Below are positions 33,306-44,499 of a stretch of 64,000 bases of DNA, one piece after another. The notes beneath the pieces are model-generated. The model was not told the origin of the DNA. It saw nothing but the letters and a program-made list of their open reading frames with translations, and ran no database searches. This DNA is from Lutjanus erythropterus. Taxonomy: Eukaryota; Chordata; Actinopteri; Lutjaniformes; Lutjanidae. Each line of letters starts with the position of its first letter. Position 1 is the first letter of the stretch. Position numbers and translations under genes: made by a program. Location of the stretch: the NCBI GenBank assembly GCA_020091685.1, contig CM034613.1:4439878-4503877 (forward strand), read 5' to 3'.

Positions 33306-33309
33306 TTTA

Positions 33310-33455
33310 AAGTACAGAGCTGAAACAAAAGCCGCGGTTTGACGTTTGACTCAGCGATTTCCCAAAGTTGCCCTGACTCATCAACTTCTAGCCAATCCCG
33401 CTTTGATCACAGCTGAGGCCTTTCTTAAAGTATCTGATTCTGTCCAACAGAAGAA
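33310..33455. promoter_or_regulatory. Candidate conserved non-coding element
   Basis: A compact complex block with AGCCGCGGTTTGACGTTTGA and GCCAATCCCGCTTTGATCAC. The latter combines a CCAAT word with a TCF/LEF-like CTTTGATC. No frames or repeats. Confidence 0.3.
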
Positions 33456-33639
33456 AAGTTCCAGAGAAGTTCGGGTAATGGTTTAGTTTTATCTTTGCAC
33501 TAATAAGCATGCAAAGTCATCTCCAATGGCCTGGCAGTTATTTTGATAAAACAAGCCCACAAAAAAAGACGTCAAATGTTTTCTTATACTGATATTAACA
33601 GACAATACAGAAAATCACCCATCTCCAAATCAGGACAAT

Positions 33640-33960
33640 GGCTATAAATTAAATAAATCACAGCTCTAATGCTTCCAGTGGGCCCTATGAAACCCCAGCT
33701 AATGAAGACATGTTGATTTAACGAGCCATGCCCCTGTCTCGCATAGAGCTGAGCTGACTTTGCCAGATTAATGGGCACCTCAGCTAACGCTAATGGCTAA
33801 TAATTCAGCTCACAGTAGTTTGCTTCTTTCTCTCATTTTTATCTAATTGCCATCGTTGCCGCATCCGGTCTTGCTTACATCTCAGAGTATCAATCACAGC
33901 GGAGCTCGTGATTGTGCAATTACATTTGGCCTTTCAGTTTAGAAGTTCGACTCTAAGTTA
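33640..33960. promoter_or_regulatory. Strong candidate conserved non-coding element
   Basis: A dense run of homeodomain-type cores: GCTAATGAAGAC (33699), GCCAGATTAATGGGCACC (33762), CGCTAATGGCTAATAATTCA (33788), ATCTAATTGCC (33841) and GTGCAATTACATTTGG (33915). CpG words lie between them (CATCGTTGCCGCATCCGG). There is no repeat, and the only frame (64 codons, minus, 33584-33778) has no domain. Of all candidates this has the most typical enhancer texture. Inference; needs alignment. Confidence 0.45.
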
Positions 33961-35214
33961 TGAAATGGAGTATTTTCATTATCAAAATGGGTTATTTCTT
34001 GGATTTTTTTTCCCCCAAAATGTCTCACTGTTTATCTGACTATACAAAGGCTGAATTTCAAACAGCTATAAAGGTTAACTGCCCAAGGGGAATTTGATTA
34101 ATTGATAACTTTTTAGATCATTTGAACCACTTAAGTGGAATATTAACTTCTGCATTGTTTTACTGAATGTTGTGAAACACTAGACCTTAAAGGCTTAAGC
34201 TTCCTTGTTGCCAACAGCAGGCCACAGTAGTTTTGCACTGCATTGCTTGCCCACCACTCTCACCACCTAACCATGTTATCAAGCCCTGGTCAGATGATGG
34301 ACACTACAGCTTTAAACTAAGTCCCTGCTCCATACCGCATGGTCACAGCACAGAGTAGCAGAAGTCAGAACTCAAATATAATGCTGAAGGTTAATCAGAT
34401 TCCATGACAACTGGATATTGTTATGCTGGAAGGGTAATTATACAGAGGCACATTAGAGTTCTGAGGTGCAGCAAAACCTACAAGTGAGTATTCTGTTGTT
34501 CAGTTCATTATCACAGTGGTGTTAGCTGGAGCTAACTAAGGCTAACTTGGTTAAACCAAACTAGCCTTGACAAGGACCTGACATTATAACTGGTGCATAC
34601 TTAATGCTAAGATACAAGATACGAAAAGATATGAGCACCATCATAACACCCATGTTGTCATGAACTTATTAACTGGTGGGAAATTTCCTTATCGTCTCAT
34701 CCCGAGTCAACAAATCCTGTGAAAAGACCAAAAGCAACAATGTTGTCAGTCTCTCAGTATGTTTCATCTTCCCCTACCATTTTTGGCATTGAGGCAACAG
34801 TACACTGATTGGAAATGCTTTTCAGATGGTCAGACAACTTGAGACTCCCCTCTCCCCACACCTTTTGGGTGCGCATTCTGTAAACTTTCCAAAACCGACA
34901 ATCCAACAAATCCCACATTCACACCCACTTCACACAGGGTTTGAATGTCCTTATTCAATCATTCATGTGCTCAACATCTTCTGTCACTTTTCACATTTGC
35001 AATCAAGTCCAACACTGTGAATGTCTTCACAGAGAGACTTTGTGAAATTGTACACCGCTATCCCCATATTTAAAGGATGTTGCATCACCCCCCTCTCTGC
35101 GGTGGCCGGTGTTTCAACCTCTGGTACAAACTTGTTCTTTATTAGCACATCCCCGCCTTTGGCTCCAAGCCAGAGGTCCCTACTGACGATGTAAAATGGT
35201 TCACAAATTTATAA
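33961..35214. other. Single-copy DNA, no gene seen
   Basis: AT-rich to average sequence without recognisable repeats. Short frames only. Confidence 0.55.
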
Positions 35215-35560
35215 CTTCATTTTTAAAAAAACGCTCATTAATTTCCTAAACCAGCTGGGCACTGTAGTTTCTAACAACTGTTACTCAAGCGAGGAAACAC
35301 TGGGGCTATTTTCAGCTACGAATGAATACATTTGGTGCAGTAGAGAGTGATTATTGCAGCAGGACGGTGTATGTGGGATTTAGTCAAAATAAACTTCATT
35401 GTGTGTGTCCATGGTATGAAGGAACATGTCACCCAACAGTATGACTCACTGATGTGTTTTTAATAGTTTTTGGGCAACAATGAAGCTCTATAGCACAGAG
35501 GAGAAAGATACAGTATATCAGGCTTTTGATAAACACATAATACTTGTTAGAGGTCTACAT
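35215..35560. repeat. Teleost dispersed repeat (CAGCAGGACGGTGTATGTGG type)
   Basis: The succession GAGAGTGATTATTGCAGCAG, GGACATGTCACCCAACAGTATG-like and GCACAGAGGAGAAAGATACA matches a repeat I remember from many fish genomes. There is no second copy in this window to confirm it. Confidence 0.4.
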
Positions 35561-36415
35561 TCAATGCTGCCTTTGGGATTTCTTTGATGGATACTCTTCT
35601 TTAACTAAACACAAAATCTGGCACGATTTGGCGTTCTGGCATTGGACCATTCATCACTAATTAGGGTAATATTGTAGTTGTGGTTAATAAAATGGTAAAT
35701 GTTACTTACAGGTCTGTGGATAACTAGCAAAAAGACAATTTTTGCACCCATCCATCACCCAAACTTCACAAGGCTCAACAATAAGGATCACCCAGGGCCA
35801 GTAAGATGCCACACCAGGCTAGTAAGGTGATGATGGAAATAGCTAAGGAGTGAGCCATCTTGCTTCCTTCTCATCTCTGTTGAGAACTGCACTTGCGCAA
35901 TACTGACGAGACAGTTGCAAGAAAATGGCGGCAGGGACAGACAATGTTTATAAGCTGAAATGCAAAGGAGTGTTTCAGTTATCCTGGAAACATAAGTATA
36001 GGTGGGTGGCTTTAGAGGATGTGGGCAAAATTCCAACTTCTGCACAATGTGCCACGAGTTTGAGAGCGGGATGAAAAACTGTGATAAAATGGGATGTTCT
36101 TTCAAAGGCAAGTCTCACAATACCGGACGATCAGAGATCTTGCCACCTACCAATCATTTGGAAATTTCTAAAGGCAAGATAGTTGCTAGGACAACAGTGA
36201 ACACAGCCGCTAACAAACCCTCACCTCAGGTTTTTAAATGACCTGCCTTACTGGAAATTATGTTTCCATTCTTCTCAGTATTAAGCACACAATGTCACCG
36301 CCCCAATGTGAAAGGTCATCCAAGACTTTGTAATGGTTCAGTAATGGAGTGTTTGTTTGTTTTTTAAGTCTGTAATTGTTTCCACCCAGTTTTAGTAACA
36401 AAAACTGAGGTTCTT
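35561..36415. other. Single-copy DNA and possible old repeat
   Basis: The minus-strand open frame at 35788-36111 (107 codons) and the plus-strand frame at 36002-36241 overlap. Neither has a domain or codon bias that I can defend. The region 35800-36000 may be transposon-derived. Confidence 0.4.
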
Positions 36416-36419
36416 CCCA

Positions 36420-36800
36420 CTCCCCACTGAGTGGCGAGTGTTTAGACACTGACTTGTGAGTCAAAGGCATGTCAAGTTTCCAAAAAGTGATGCTGGAAAC
36501 CATAACAGGAGGCGACAACATCTGTCTTGCATCACAGCTAAGACAGACAGACTCTTGACAACCCTTCCTCCGAGGCCTTGTAGGTGCTTGTGTGAAACAC
36601 TGAGGCAAGTCAAGTCATCGCAAAACTGATTACCACAGCGTATCATGTTCAGAAAAACATGCAGCTGTTTACTGAGAACTCCACTGCGATTGCTCCTCAA
36701 TAGAAGAGCGGAATCGACCTGGGTACACAGTTCCACACCGACATGGCTTGTCAAAGGCGTTATTGGATAATCACGAATAAATAAATTAATTTGCATAGGG
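36420..36800. promoter_or_regulatory. Candidate conserved non-coding element
   Basis: Complex sequence with CTGGAAACCATAACAGGAGG, GCGTATCATGTTCAG, AGAAGAGCGGAATCGACC and GGCGTTATTGGATAATCACG. The block ends in ATAAATTAATTTGCATAGGG (homeodomain plus octamer-like). Two minus-strand frames of 111-116 codons cover it in different phases with no recognisable domain. Confidence 0.3.
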
Positions 36801-37734
36801 AAAAGTAGATTTCAGACACACTAGCCTGATCAGGCAAGTGAAAAGATCCCAGAAATGTTGAACCCTGCTCCACATCTTAATTTTCAGCCTTGCAACATAC
36901 TATAGTGGACACTTCCTAATGCACTGGCAGTGGAGTTGTAGAATCATCCAATATGGTGGACGTCCTAGAGATACTATGCTTGTACTTGTTGTTTTCTGAA
37001 TGTCTGGGCAAAGACTAAAGCTGCTATGTGTAGCCTGTTGTGTGCACTGTGCATGGTGTGAACTGGTGGAATATGCAATGCACAGAGCATGGAGGTGGAT
37101 ACCATATGGGTCCCACAACAAATATTTGCCCTTGGCTCCCCTAACAAGTTGATCTTGCCATTCCTCTCTAAACTATGGAATACTGTTATAGCAAGCTGCA
37201 GGTGTAGTTCAGCCTGCGAATGGAGCTCAGCTATCACCACAGTAAATAGATACCACTGTTTTCTCAATAACAGTAAAAAAAAAAAAGTCTGCCCTGTGTT
37301 AGCACAGGTTGCATTGAGGGGAAATATATCTCTCTCATTGCTGAAGGATAGTGACAAACAACAACAACAGTATGCCCAGGGGGAGAGAAATGTGAAATTG
37401 ATCAAACAAACACTATTATCGGCTGCCTAGACTCTGCTATTCATTTTTCTCTCTCGCTGTACCGTCTGGCATCCACAGCGAAACAAGGTGCTTTGCAGGT
37501 TTAAAAAACAAACTAACAAAGGCAAAGCTTGCCATCAACTAAATGCTGATGCACCTCCTCTGGTGACATGACAATGAGACAAACCGATACAGTGTCTGCC
37601 ACCTTTGTTTGAAAAGAAAATCACAGGAATAGAGCTGCATGTACGATCAAATCATGTTCAGCAGCTTGCTCAGTCAAAACAGGATTATATAAATGGGTCA
37701 AAGAGAGGTTAGAGCAAGTTACATACATGCCGAT
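36801..37734. other. Single-copy DNA, no gene seen
   Basis: Overlapping frames at 36974-37405 (minus, 143 codons) and 37089-37430 (plus, 113 codons) cover the same bases and show no domain. An A11 run lies near 37276. No repeat identified. Confidence 0.45.
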
Positions 37735-38556
37735 GATGTGGACTAAACTTGAAATCAAGTCAGAATCGAGTCACAAATTGGATGACTTTAGATTCGACTT
37801 GACAAAATCAAATGAACAACTTGACAGCATGACATCACTTGGACTTGAGCTTTTTGCCTCGAAAGTACTTGATACCATGCCCAAAGCTCAAAGATTAAAA
37901 AGTATGTTATTTAAAAAGCTTAAATCCACAAATTAATTTATTTCCCTTCACTTCCTGAATAAAGTAACATTACCCCTATTCAGCTAGTCCACACTTAATT
38001 CACCAGATCTTTTGAAACAATCTTAGAGCATTCCATCAAGATCCAGGGGAGAACCATAAAGAACTAATGCTACATTACTCAACTCCAGTTGGCAAAAATG
38101 TTACAGAAGATTTGTTAACATTGAGAAATTAATGAAGTGGTCAGTATGCAAAACATGCGGGTTTAAAAAACGGAGATACAATTTCCAACTCACATAAAGG
38201 ACGGTAAGCTGAGTTAATGTTAACATAGTTAGTAGGCTAAAGCTTAGTAAATGTTACTTTAACAGCCAAATAACTTTGTAAATCAATGAGGCTTAAAACT
38301 CACTTTGACTTGGTTGGGATATGAAACTCAAAGTTTAGGACTTGGGTCTTGCCTGTTTTGACTTGGAACTTGACTTCCAACATCATTCAACACTGGAAGC
38401 TGCATAAGGAATGGTAAGTCAAGACTGCTGTCAAAATGACATTTCATTTAATTTGCATTATAACTTGTTTTGGACTTGAAACTCAAAGTTTAGGACTTTT
38501 GACTTGCCTGTTTGACCTGGGATTTCACTCAGGACTCGAGTGCAAAGACTTGACAC
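37735..38556. mobile_element. GACTTG-rich teleost element, copy 1
   Basis: Built on ACTTG/GACTTG words. Several phrases align with 53841-54395 in the same order: TACTtGATACC, CAAAGATTAAAA, TTCACTTCCTGAAta, TAACTTTGTAAATCAATGAG and GACTTGG-ACTTGACTT. Within this copy the segment at 38290-38380 (CAAAGTTTAGGACTT-GACTTGCCTGTTT) is repeated at 38463-38535, a tandem duplication of about 175 bases. The family is common in fish; its class is not certain. Confidence 0.65.
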
Positions 38557-38749
38557 TTGCTAGTGACATATTTTGCTGAGGTTTCCTATTTCATGACATT
38601 CACAAATAAAAACTTCAAAAGCTTATATCCCTTCACCTGTTTTCGAGCCTGCACATTAGGTCCCGGTTGGTTTGAAACAATTTGCAGAAAGAGCTTCACA
38701 AATGGACATCTTTATGGAAAAATTAAAATACCAAATCTAATTCACCTTG
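38557..38749. other. Nothing seen
   Basis: Short single-copy stretch. The 75-codon frame (38557-38784) has no domain. Confidence 0.55.
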
Positions 38750-38960
38750 GAAAGAGTTTATTCCAGGAGAAAGTTGTAGAATAAATGAGATACGGGGCAA
38801 CTGGAAAGCTTCGGCATTTGGTTGATGAGATCATATTTTCTTGGCCACTAATAAAACACCTTGAAAAGAGTGTTTCATTGCGTGAGTCAGAATGTGCAAA
38901 TGAGGCAGAGGGTGTTATGATGACTGTAATCAGCATTACAAAGCAATAAAGACTGATGCA
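38750..38960. promoter_or_regulatory. Weak candidate conserved block
   Basis: Complex sequence with TTGCGTGAGTCAGAATGTGC (AP-1-like TGAGTCA) and GTAATCAGCATTACAAAGC. Unique and without repeats. Confidence 0.25.
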
Positions 38961-39520
38961 TCAGATACTGGATGAGAGAAACGACACCCATGAACATTCA
39001 CTAAATGTGGCATCAACCAAGGATAGGGCAGTAAAAGTCTATTTGTGCTGCTTGTTTATAGCTCGGTATTACTTTACCCTGTTTCACTTGAAGGACATCA
39101 AAGCTTTCTCTATGATCTGAGTGTTCATTAAGACACTGATGCAGAAATTCAGTTATGTTACTGACTTGTGAAAAAGAGGCACGGGACTAAAAGAAAGAGA
39201 GGTATGGATGCAGGTAAATCCAGCTAAATGCACACGTCTTTATTGGTGATTTACTGACATAAACCTTTACTTCATGTGTGTATGTCATCAAGTCTTTCCA
39301 ACACATGGTGGGCAGCCACCCTAAAAATAGAGGGCACCCCATTGATTTCTCTGTTCTTTTTTCAGTCCAAACATCTAAGAACCAAAAACTAAAAAAGATC
39401 ATGAAGACTGTAGAAAACTATTGTACTTGTCTCTGTCATAGATCGAACCTTTCAAACATGTTGCACACTGGCAACACCCAGTCGCTCATAGTTTTGGTTT
39501 GCAACTTTTCTTGTTTCAGT
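38961..39520. other. Single-copy DNA, no gene seen
   Basis: No repeat or mobile element recognised. The plus-strand frame at 39278-39685 (135 codons) runs from here into a dispersed repeat and has no domain. Confidence 0.5.
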
Positions 39521-39524
39521 TTGG

Positions 39525-39800
39525 TCTCACAGCTCTTAGCAGGCAGCTCTTTTCACCAAAAAAATTCTGATAAGTTCTGTACACTCCCTACCCCACACCA
39601 AACACCAGACAGGCAAAGTTGGTTGCCAGCTACATTTAACATACTTGTGACCGGACGTCCCAATCTGTCTGGGACAGAGAGCTAGAGGAGTGAATATTTA
39701 CATTCAGACTCCAAATGAATACCAATGTTGCACTGTGTCTGCTGGATGTGTAAATAGGCAACTGTCTACTAACATGTTAGCCATTAAAAGTGTGATAACA
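39525..39800. repeat. Teleost dispersed repeat, copy 2
   Basis: Shares AAACA-CAGACAG-CAAAGT and AGACTCCAAATGAATA-type phrases with 25030-25300. It ends with GTCTGCTGGATGTGTAAATA and AACATGTTAGCCATTA, phrases I associate with the end of this family in percomorphs. Confidence 0.55.
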
Positions 39801-39869
39801 TGTCAATGCTGTGTTCAAAAATGGTAAGTGGGAAGTCAAAATGTATGATAAACCCTGTAATCCCCCCTG

Positions 39870-40180
39870 AACCAGTGCATTTTGATAAGAGCCTGTCACC
39901 ATTAGCAAAACCTCTGCCAATCATCTCTACGCATTACCGCCAGTCCTAATTAGCTTGAGCGTGTCCACCCGTCAATCAGTCCCAGCGGTGGAATCTAACT
40001 GAGGAGGGGCTGCCCGCCAATTTACACAAACAGCTAATCAATCAATCAGCCAGTCAAGTTGGGAATCACACGCCAACAGAGCGGCGTTATCAAAAACATG
40101 TACCTTGCAAAGCATGAATGAGTAATGAGTGAGGAGATCAGTCCCATCATTTTTAAGTAAATGTGTTCAGACGTCTGAAA
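39870..40180. promoter_or_regulatory. Strong candidate conserved non-coding element
   Basis: Complex sequence with TTTTGATAAGAGCC (GATA word), CAGTCCTAATTAGCTTGAGC (39941-39960), and AATCAATCAATCAGCCAGTC (about 40037), which resembles clustered PBX/MEIS half-sites. CpGs are retained (GAGCGGCGTTATC). No frame and no copy elsewhere in the window. Confidence 0.45.
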
Positions 40181-40419
40181 ATCATGGTGCTACTTTAAGG
40201 AATGTCAGTACCATTTTTTGGTTGGCTTTGCGGTTTTTATTTCAGAAAACATAGTTTTTATGTGTGTGTATCTGTTCAGAACTGTGCTAGCTAAACATGT
40301 GCTGATTAGCGTCTTTGACATTTGTCACCACAGAAACCGATACATGATGACAAAAGGGAAGAGTTAATCCTTTGTTTGGGGAAACATAAACACATAAACA
40401 TGAACACAAACACAAATTT

Positions 40420-41045
40420 AAAGTATTTTAGCAAACTCCATGTCATTTAAAATTCCGTAATGTGACAAATACCAGCTGAAATATAATACTTCTAAAACTA
40501 TCACTACCGAAATAGTTATGACATGATTGTTTCTGTACCGACCAAGTAACACTAAATTCTGTATTTAAGAGAAATAAACAATATTTTAGCCCGGTTTTGT
40601 CAATCAGAAGTATTTTAATTTAAACTCTATGTCAGTTAAATTTCTTTAATTTAATGTTGTTTGAGTACCAGCTGACATACAACTCTTCTAAAACTGTCAG
40701 GGCCAAAACATGGGATGTTCTGTCAAAAATGAAATATATCAAATAATCTAAGACATTGTGACAGTGTTTACTTCAGTGTATATTAAAACTAATGAGTCGT
40801 TCCTTTTTAAATCAACAAACTACAGTTTAGCCCGGTTTTGTAAATCAAAAGTATTTTCTGTGTAAATTCCATGTCACTTAAAATTCTGTCATGTGACGTT
40901 GTTTGCATACTAGCTGAAATATAACTTCTAAAATTGTCACTACCAAAACATGGGACGTTTTGTAAAAAAATAAAATGTATTAAAATGGCAACTAAATCGT
41001 TATGAAAGTGTTTACTTCAGTGTATATTAAAACTAATGAATATTT
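40420..41045. repeat. Tandem array, about 205-244-bp unit, 2.7 copies
   Basis: TTTAGCCCGGTTTTGT occurs at 40585 and 40826 (241 apart). AC(C/T)AGCTGA-ATA occurs at 40471, 40677 and 40909 (206, 232). GTGTTTACTTCAGTGTATATT occurs at 40764 and 41008 (244; shared core TTTACTTCAGTGTATATT). Units are AT-rich and diverged by small indels. No coding frame. Confidence 0.85.
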
Positions 41046-41545
41046 AACTTTTAAATCAGTAGGATCATTTTTCTGCCCTTCACAAAGAATAAATGGACTA
41101 AAAACACCTATAATAAATTACACTTTAAAATGCAAAAATAATAATTTTATTAATTAATCTGTGAAAAAAGTTTCAAAAATATTTACAAATATTATTTCAA
41201 TGTTAATGTAAGCCATATAAGCCTTCTTTTGGGAGAGAAAAAAAAATCTTTAACCATCTAAAAGAAAAATAATAATAATAATTAAATGTACAATTGCTAG
41301 AAATCTGTACCCTGGATTTTTTAAATGAACATATATACAAAGTTCTGAGAAAAAGACATTTTTATTTTGAGGCGTTCACCACTCTGACTGCTGACTGTTC
41401 GGGTGCATCTTGAGTAGAGAGCAGATTCTGTGCATGTGTACACAGCAAACCACATCAACTCTCACACCAACATTGAGCTACCTTTGAACTGCTCCAAACA
41501 CATCCATGTATCTGTCATTTACTCCAAAGTGGTGTTTGCAGATGC
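41046..41545. other. AT-rich DNA
   Basis: Very AT-rich with an (AAT)n patch at 41269-41281. Toward 41400 it becomes more complex. The 98-codon frame 41430-41726 has no domain. Confidence 0.55.
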
Positions 41546-41549
41546 AGAG

Positions 41550-42070
41550 CTCTACGATAATCCCAGTAAATATGTGATGCAGCCTGATCCCCAGACAGAC
41601 GCCCGACCGCGGCCTGCAGACATCAGCACTGCTGGGAAATACCTCCGGTCTCCTCTTCCTCCTCCTCTCATACGCTCACATTTACACACAGGTCAAACAT
41701 TGACTGGAGCTCTCTCTGTCCCCTAGCCGTGTGAGCGTGAGTGTGCTTATCACACTCCTCGGAAGCTGTGGCGTGTCTGAACACACACCTCGCCTGTCAG
41801 ATTTACATCTGCAGAGGGAGCTGTGTGTGCGCCCGGGTCATATTTCTCTTTCTCTTCCACACAAACACTCCACTGTAGGGGCGCGCGGCTCGCCTTTCAA
41901 ATAGCTGTGCCTCATTGCGCTCATGTTGAACACGAGCTGCCGCCATTCTGTTGCCTGTCAGGGAAAATCTCGAGGCCTCTGTCATTTGAGAGAAGCAGCT
42001 ATCTGCACGTAGAGGAGCCTTGCACTCAAAGCTGCACGTGCAAGTCTCTGGGTCACACTTGTTATCAATC
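41550..42070. promoter_or_regulatory. GC-elevated candidate regulatory block
   Basis: A CpG-rich 500 bases bounded by AT-rich DNA, with CGCCCGACCGCGGCCTGCAG (about 41600), GGGGCGCGCGGCTCGCC (about 41878) and CTGCCGCCATTCTG (about 41937; the CCGCCAT word is YY1-like). It could be a small CpG island promoter or a conserved regulatory block. Overlapping frames on both strands have no domain. I see no splice or TATA signals that would decide. Confidence 0.35.
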
Positions 42071-42268
42071 CATACATGATGAAATATGAGACAGAGCACG
42101 GTGACTTTAACAATTTTCATATCGATGATCATGAAGAGGTTGTCCTAGTGTTAAAGTGTATTTTGGGTGATCGGATCACAAACGGAGAGCGCTACAAGTA
42201 CAAGTGTAAATGACCACCAAGACGCAATTGACCCAGTAACTCACACCACTTCCCGAGGTAGTCTGGGA
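42071..42268. other. Nothing seen
   Basis: Single-copy stretch leading to the hAT terminus. Confidence 0.6.
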
Positions 42269-42320
42269 CAGTGGTTCTCAACCTAGGGGTCGGAACCCTC
42301 AAGGGTATCACAAGATGAAA
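42269..42320. mobile_element. hAT-type terminal repeat
   Basis: CAGTGGTTCTCAACCTAGGG at 42269 is a nearly perfect hAT terminus (the CAGTGGTTCTCAA type), followed by GTCGGAACCC and a TCACAAGATGAA phrase shared with 14221-14275. No facing TTGAGAACCACTG is present downstream within 2 kb, so this is a solo or truncated end. Confidence 0.65.
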
Positions 42321-42795
42321 TACATAAAATATTGTCAAATTCTTGAGAAAAATTGCATTTCAAAAATTATTCACAGTGAGCCATGAACATGATTTCAATT
42401 ATTATTAGGGTGCTTAAAAATTAATTGCTTACATTGAAAATATTAAATTATTAACTATTATTCACTTTCACTTAACTGAGTTTACTCAACCATGTTTGAA
42501 GTATGATTTTTAATCCAGTCCGGAAGCACTGTTCATTTTACCAACATAATTTTTGGCAGATTTGTGGTCTGACAAACTGAGGAATGGTTTTGTTTGATGA
42601 AAACCTTTAAGGTTTAAACCATGTTATCTTTTTTGGTGCTGATAACACAAACATTTTAGATTTTAGATTTTTGTATACCAACATGATCAACTCATTTTAC
42701 ATAGACTTTAGAGGTTCTTAGAACAACTTCTTACTGCAGGAATAATTCTGCTCACATTTGCACTGTTTTCCAAATTTGTTGATTGTATCTACCTT
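42321..42795. other. AT-rich DNA
   Basis: No features beyond AT richness. It may be the unrecognisable interior of the hAT copy. Confidence 0.5.
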
Positions 42796-42799
42796 AGAA

Positions 42800-43240
42800 C
42801 AATCGAAAATGGAGCGTGAGATCAACAGGTGGATTGATGCAGTGTCAGCAGTAATGGGGGCATTGTACTGGAAAAGGGAGTTGAGCAAGAAGGCAAAGCT
42901 TCAGATTGACCAGCTGATCTACACTCCAACCTTCACCTGTGGTCACAAGCTTTGGGTTGTGACAGGAAAGATGAGGTCGCTGACACAAGCAGTTGAAATG
43001 AGTAGGGTTGGCTGGGCTCAGCCTTAGAGACATCTGCTTTAGAGGTTGGGGAGCAGACCCTGGGGTAGACCCACAACTCGCTGCAAGGATTACATATCTC
43101 ATAAAGCGTGGCAACACCTTGGAATCTTCTAGGAAGAGCTGGAAAGTATTGTTGGGGAGAGAGACAACTGGAATACCCTGCTTAGCCTGCTGCCACCTCT
43201 ACCTGACCCTGCATTAGTGGAAGAAAATGGATGGATGGAT
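42800..43240 (+). mobile_element. Rex3/RTE-like LINE 3' fragment with GATG tail
   Basis: The plus-strand frame from 42809 reads EINRWIDAVSAVMGALYWKR, then KRELSKKAKLQIDQLIYTPT and CGHKLWVVTGKMRS. This is the conserved region after the RT palm of an abundant teleost LINE (SxIYxPTLTYGHELWVMTERMRS in the family). After a stop near 43025 the frame shifts and continues with AGLSLRD and, near 43160, a segment equivalent to the conserved C-terminus. It ends in GGAAGAAAATGGATGGATGGAT (shared core ATGGATGGATGG), the GATG-repeat tail associated with Rex3. The copy is 5'-truncated, has an internal loss where the RSQLRW segment should be, and is dead. Confidence 0.75.
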
Positions 43241-44495
43241 GCTCCATTGGAGGAGCACTGTAAAAGAATTATGTTATGGGCATTTACAGATATAAATTTG
43301 TTCTGTAGGGATGTTGAAAGTGCCTCAGTTTGTAGAAAGAATGTATGCTAATCCAGAGGTGAAGGACTCCTCTTCATAAATGTAAAAGAAAGACACGGGG
43401 AAAAGAAGAGGCTCTGGAAGAAACATAAATAATTGCCGTCCCTTTCAGAGAGCAGCACACAAGTACTGTCAGGACTGATTTGAAAATTGACAAAGCAAAA
43501 AGTAGCTTTGTGGATGGATGAGTTATTTTTGACCTCTACTTAACCCACTGTTACAAACATTTACTGCTGCACAGAGGAAAAAAGTCCCACCGACTCTCAC
43601 TTAACTGAACTTCTATAGAGGTTAATGGCTCAGTGCCGCACTCAAGAGCACACGGGCAGCTGTTTAAAGAGCGGAGTGTTACATAGTTTATTTATGCTAT
43701 CACATTTTCACAGCAGGGGTGCAAACTGACAACTTTCAGCTCGCGGTTATTGCTGTCAACTTCTGTCCTCTTGACTTTACCATTCACCAAAGATTTCAAC
43801 CCTGCACATGGTTTCAATTCCATTACTTACTGTGCATTTTAAGACAACACAAGTGACCTTGTACCATACTGCCTCTGTTTTAGCAGTCTCAGAAGGCAAA
43901 AGCAGAGGGGGACGAGGGGTGTGAAGCAAGGGGAGGGTCACGCCGAGGTTTTCGGGACAATGGTGTGTCTGGTTCTAAGCCTGAACTCTCACTTACAAAA
44001 ACAGACTGAGGTCTGTCTGAAGGCGACAATCTATTATTCACAAGTGGCCGCTGTGTCATGTCCTTAAACCCCCAGCTTTATATTTGGGGAAGGTTGGAAT
44101 GAAAAATGGCTGATTTTAGGAGTAAAGGCGAAGTACAAAAAAGACAAAGTTGCTTCAAATTTTTCATTTACTTTAAAGGGTCAGCAAATTTAGTCTGTGA
44201 CTTTGCAAAGTCTTTGTTTCTAGAGTCTTTGTGGCGAGCAAATGAGCTACAACAGTTTCCTCTATTTTGGACTTAACTGCTCTCTGTTCCCTCAGAGGTC
44301 AACCTTCCCAAAAAGGCTTGCCATTGGTCAGAGTCAAAGACGACCAAAGTTGATTTACTTTACCACCTTTAGAGAATCTACTAATCATGGTAATTCCATT
44401 AAAATGAACCAAATTTGACACAATATTTAGCCATTTTAAGTGCTGTTATGTCAAGGCCATGGACTGATGACTTTAGCTTGGCTTAACAACTGATG
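43241..44495. other. Single-copy DNA, no gene seen
   Basis: The stretch 43860-44110 is somewhat more complex and GC-richer (GGACGAGGGGTGTGAAGC, GTGGCCGCTGTGTCATGTCC), but there is too little to call it. The rest is AT-rich. Confidence 0.5.
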
Positions 44496-44499
44496 AGCC

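Noticed and set aside
36974..37430. Overlapping 143-codon (minus) and 113-codon (plus) frames
   Set aside because: They cover the same bases in opposite directions without recognisable motifs, so chance is the simpler reading.
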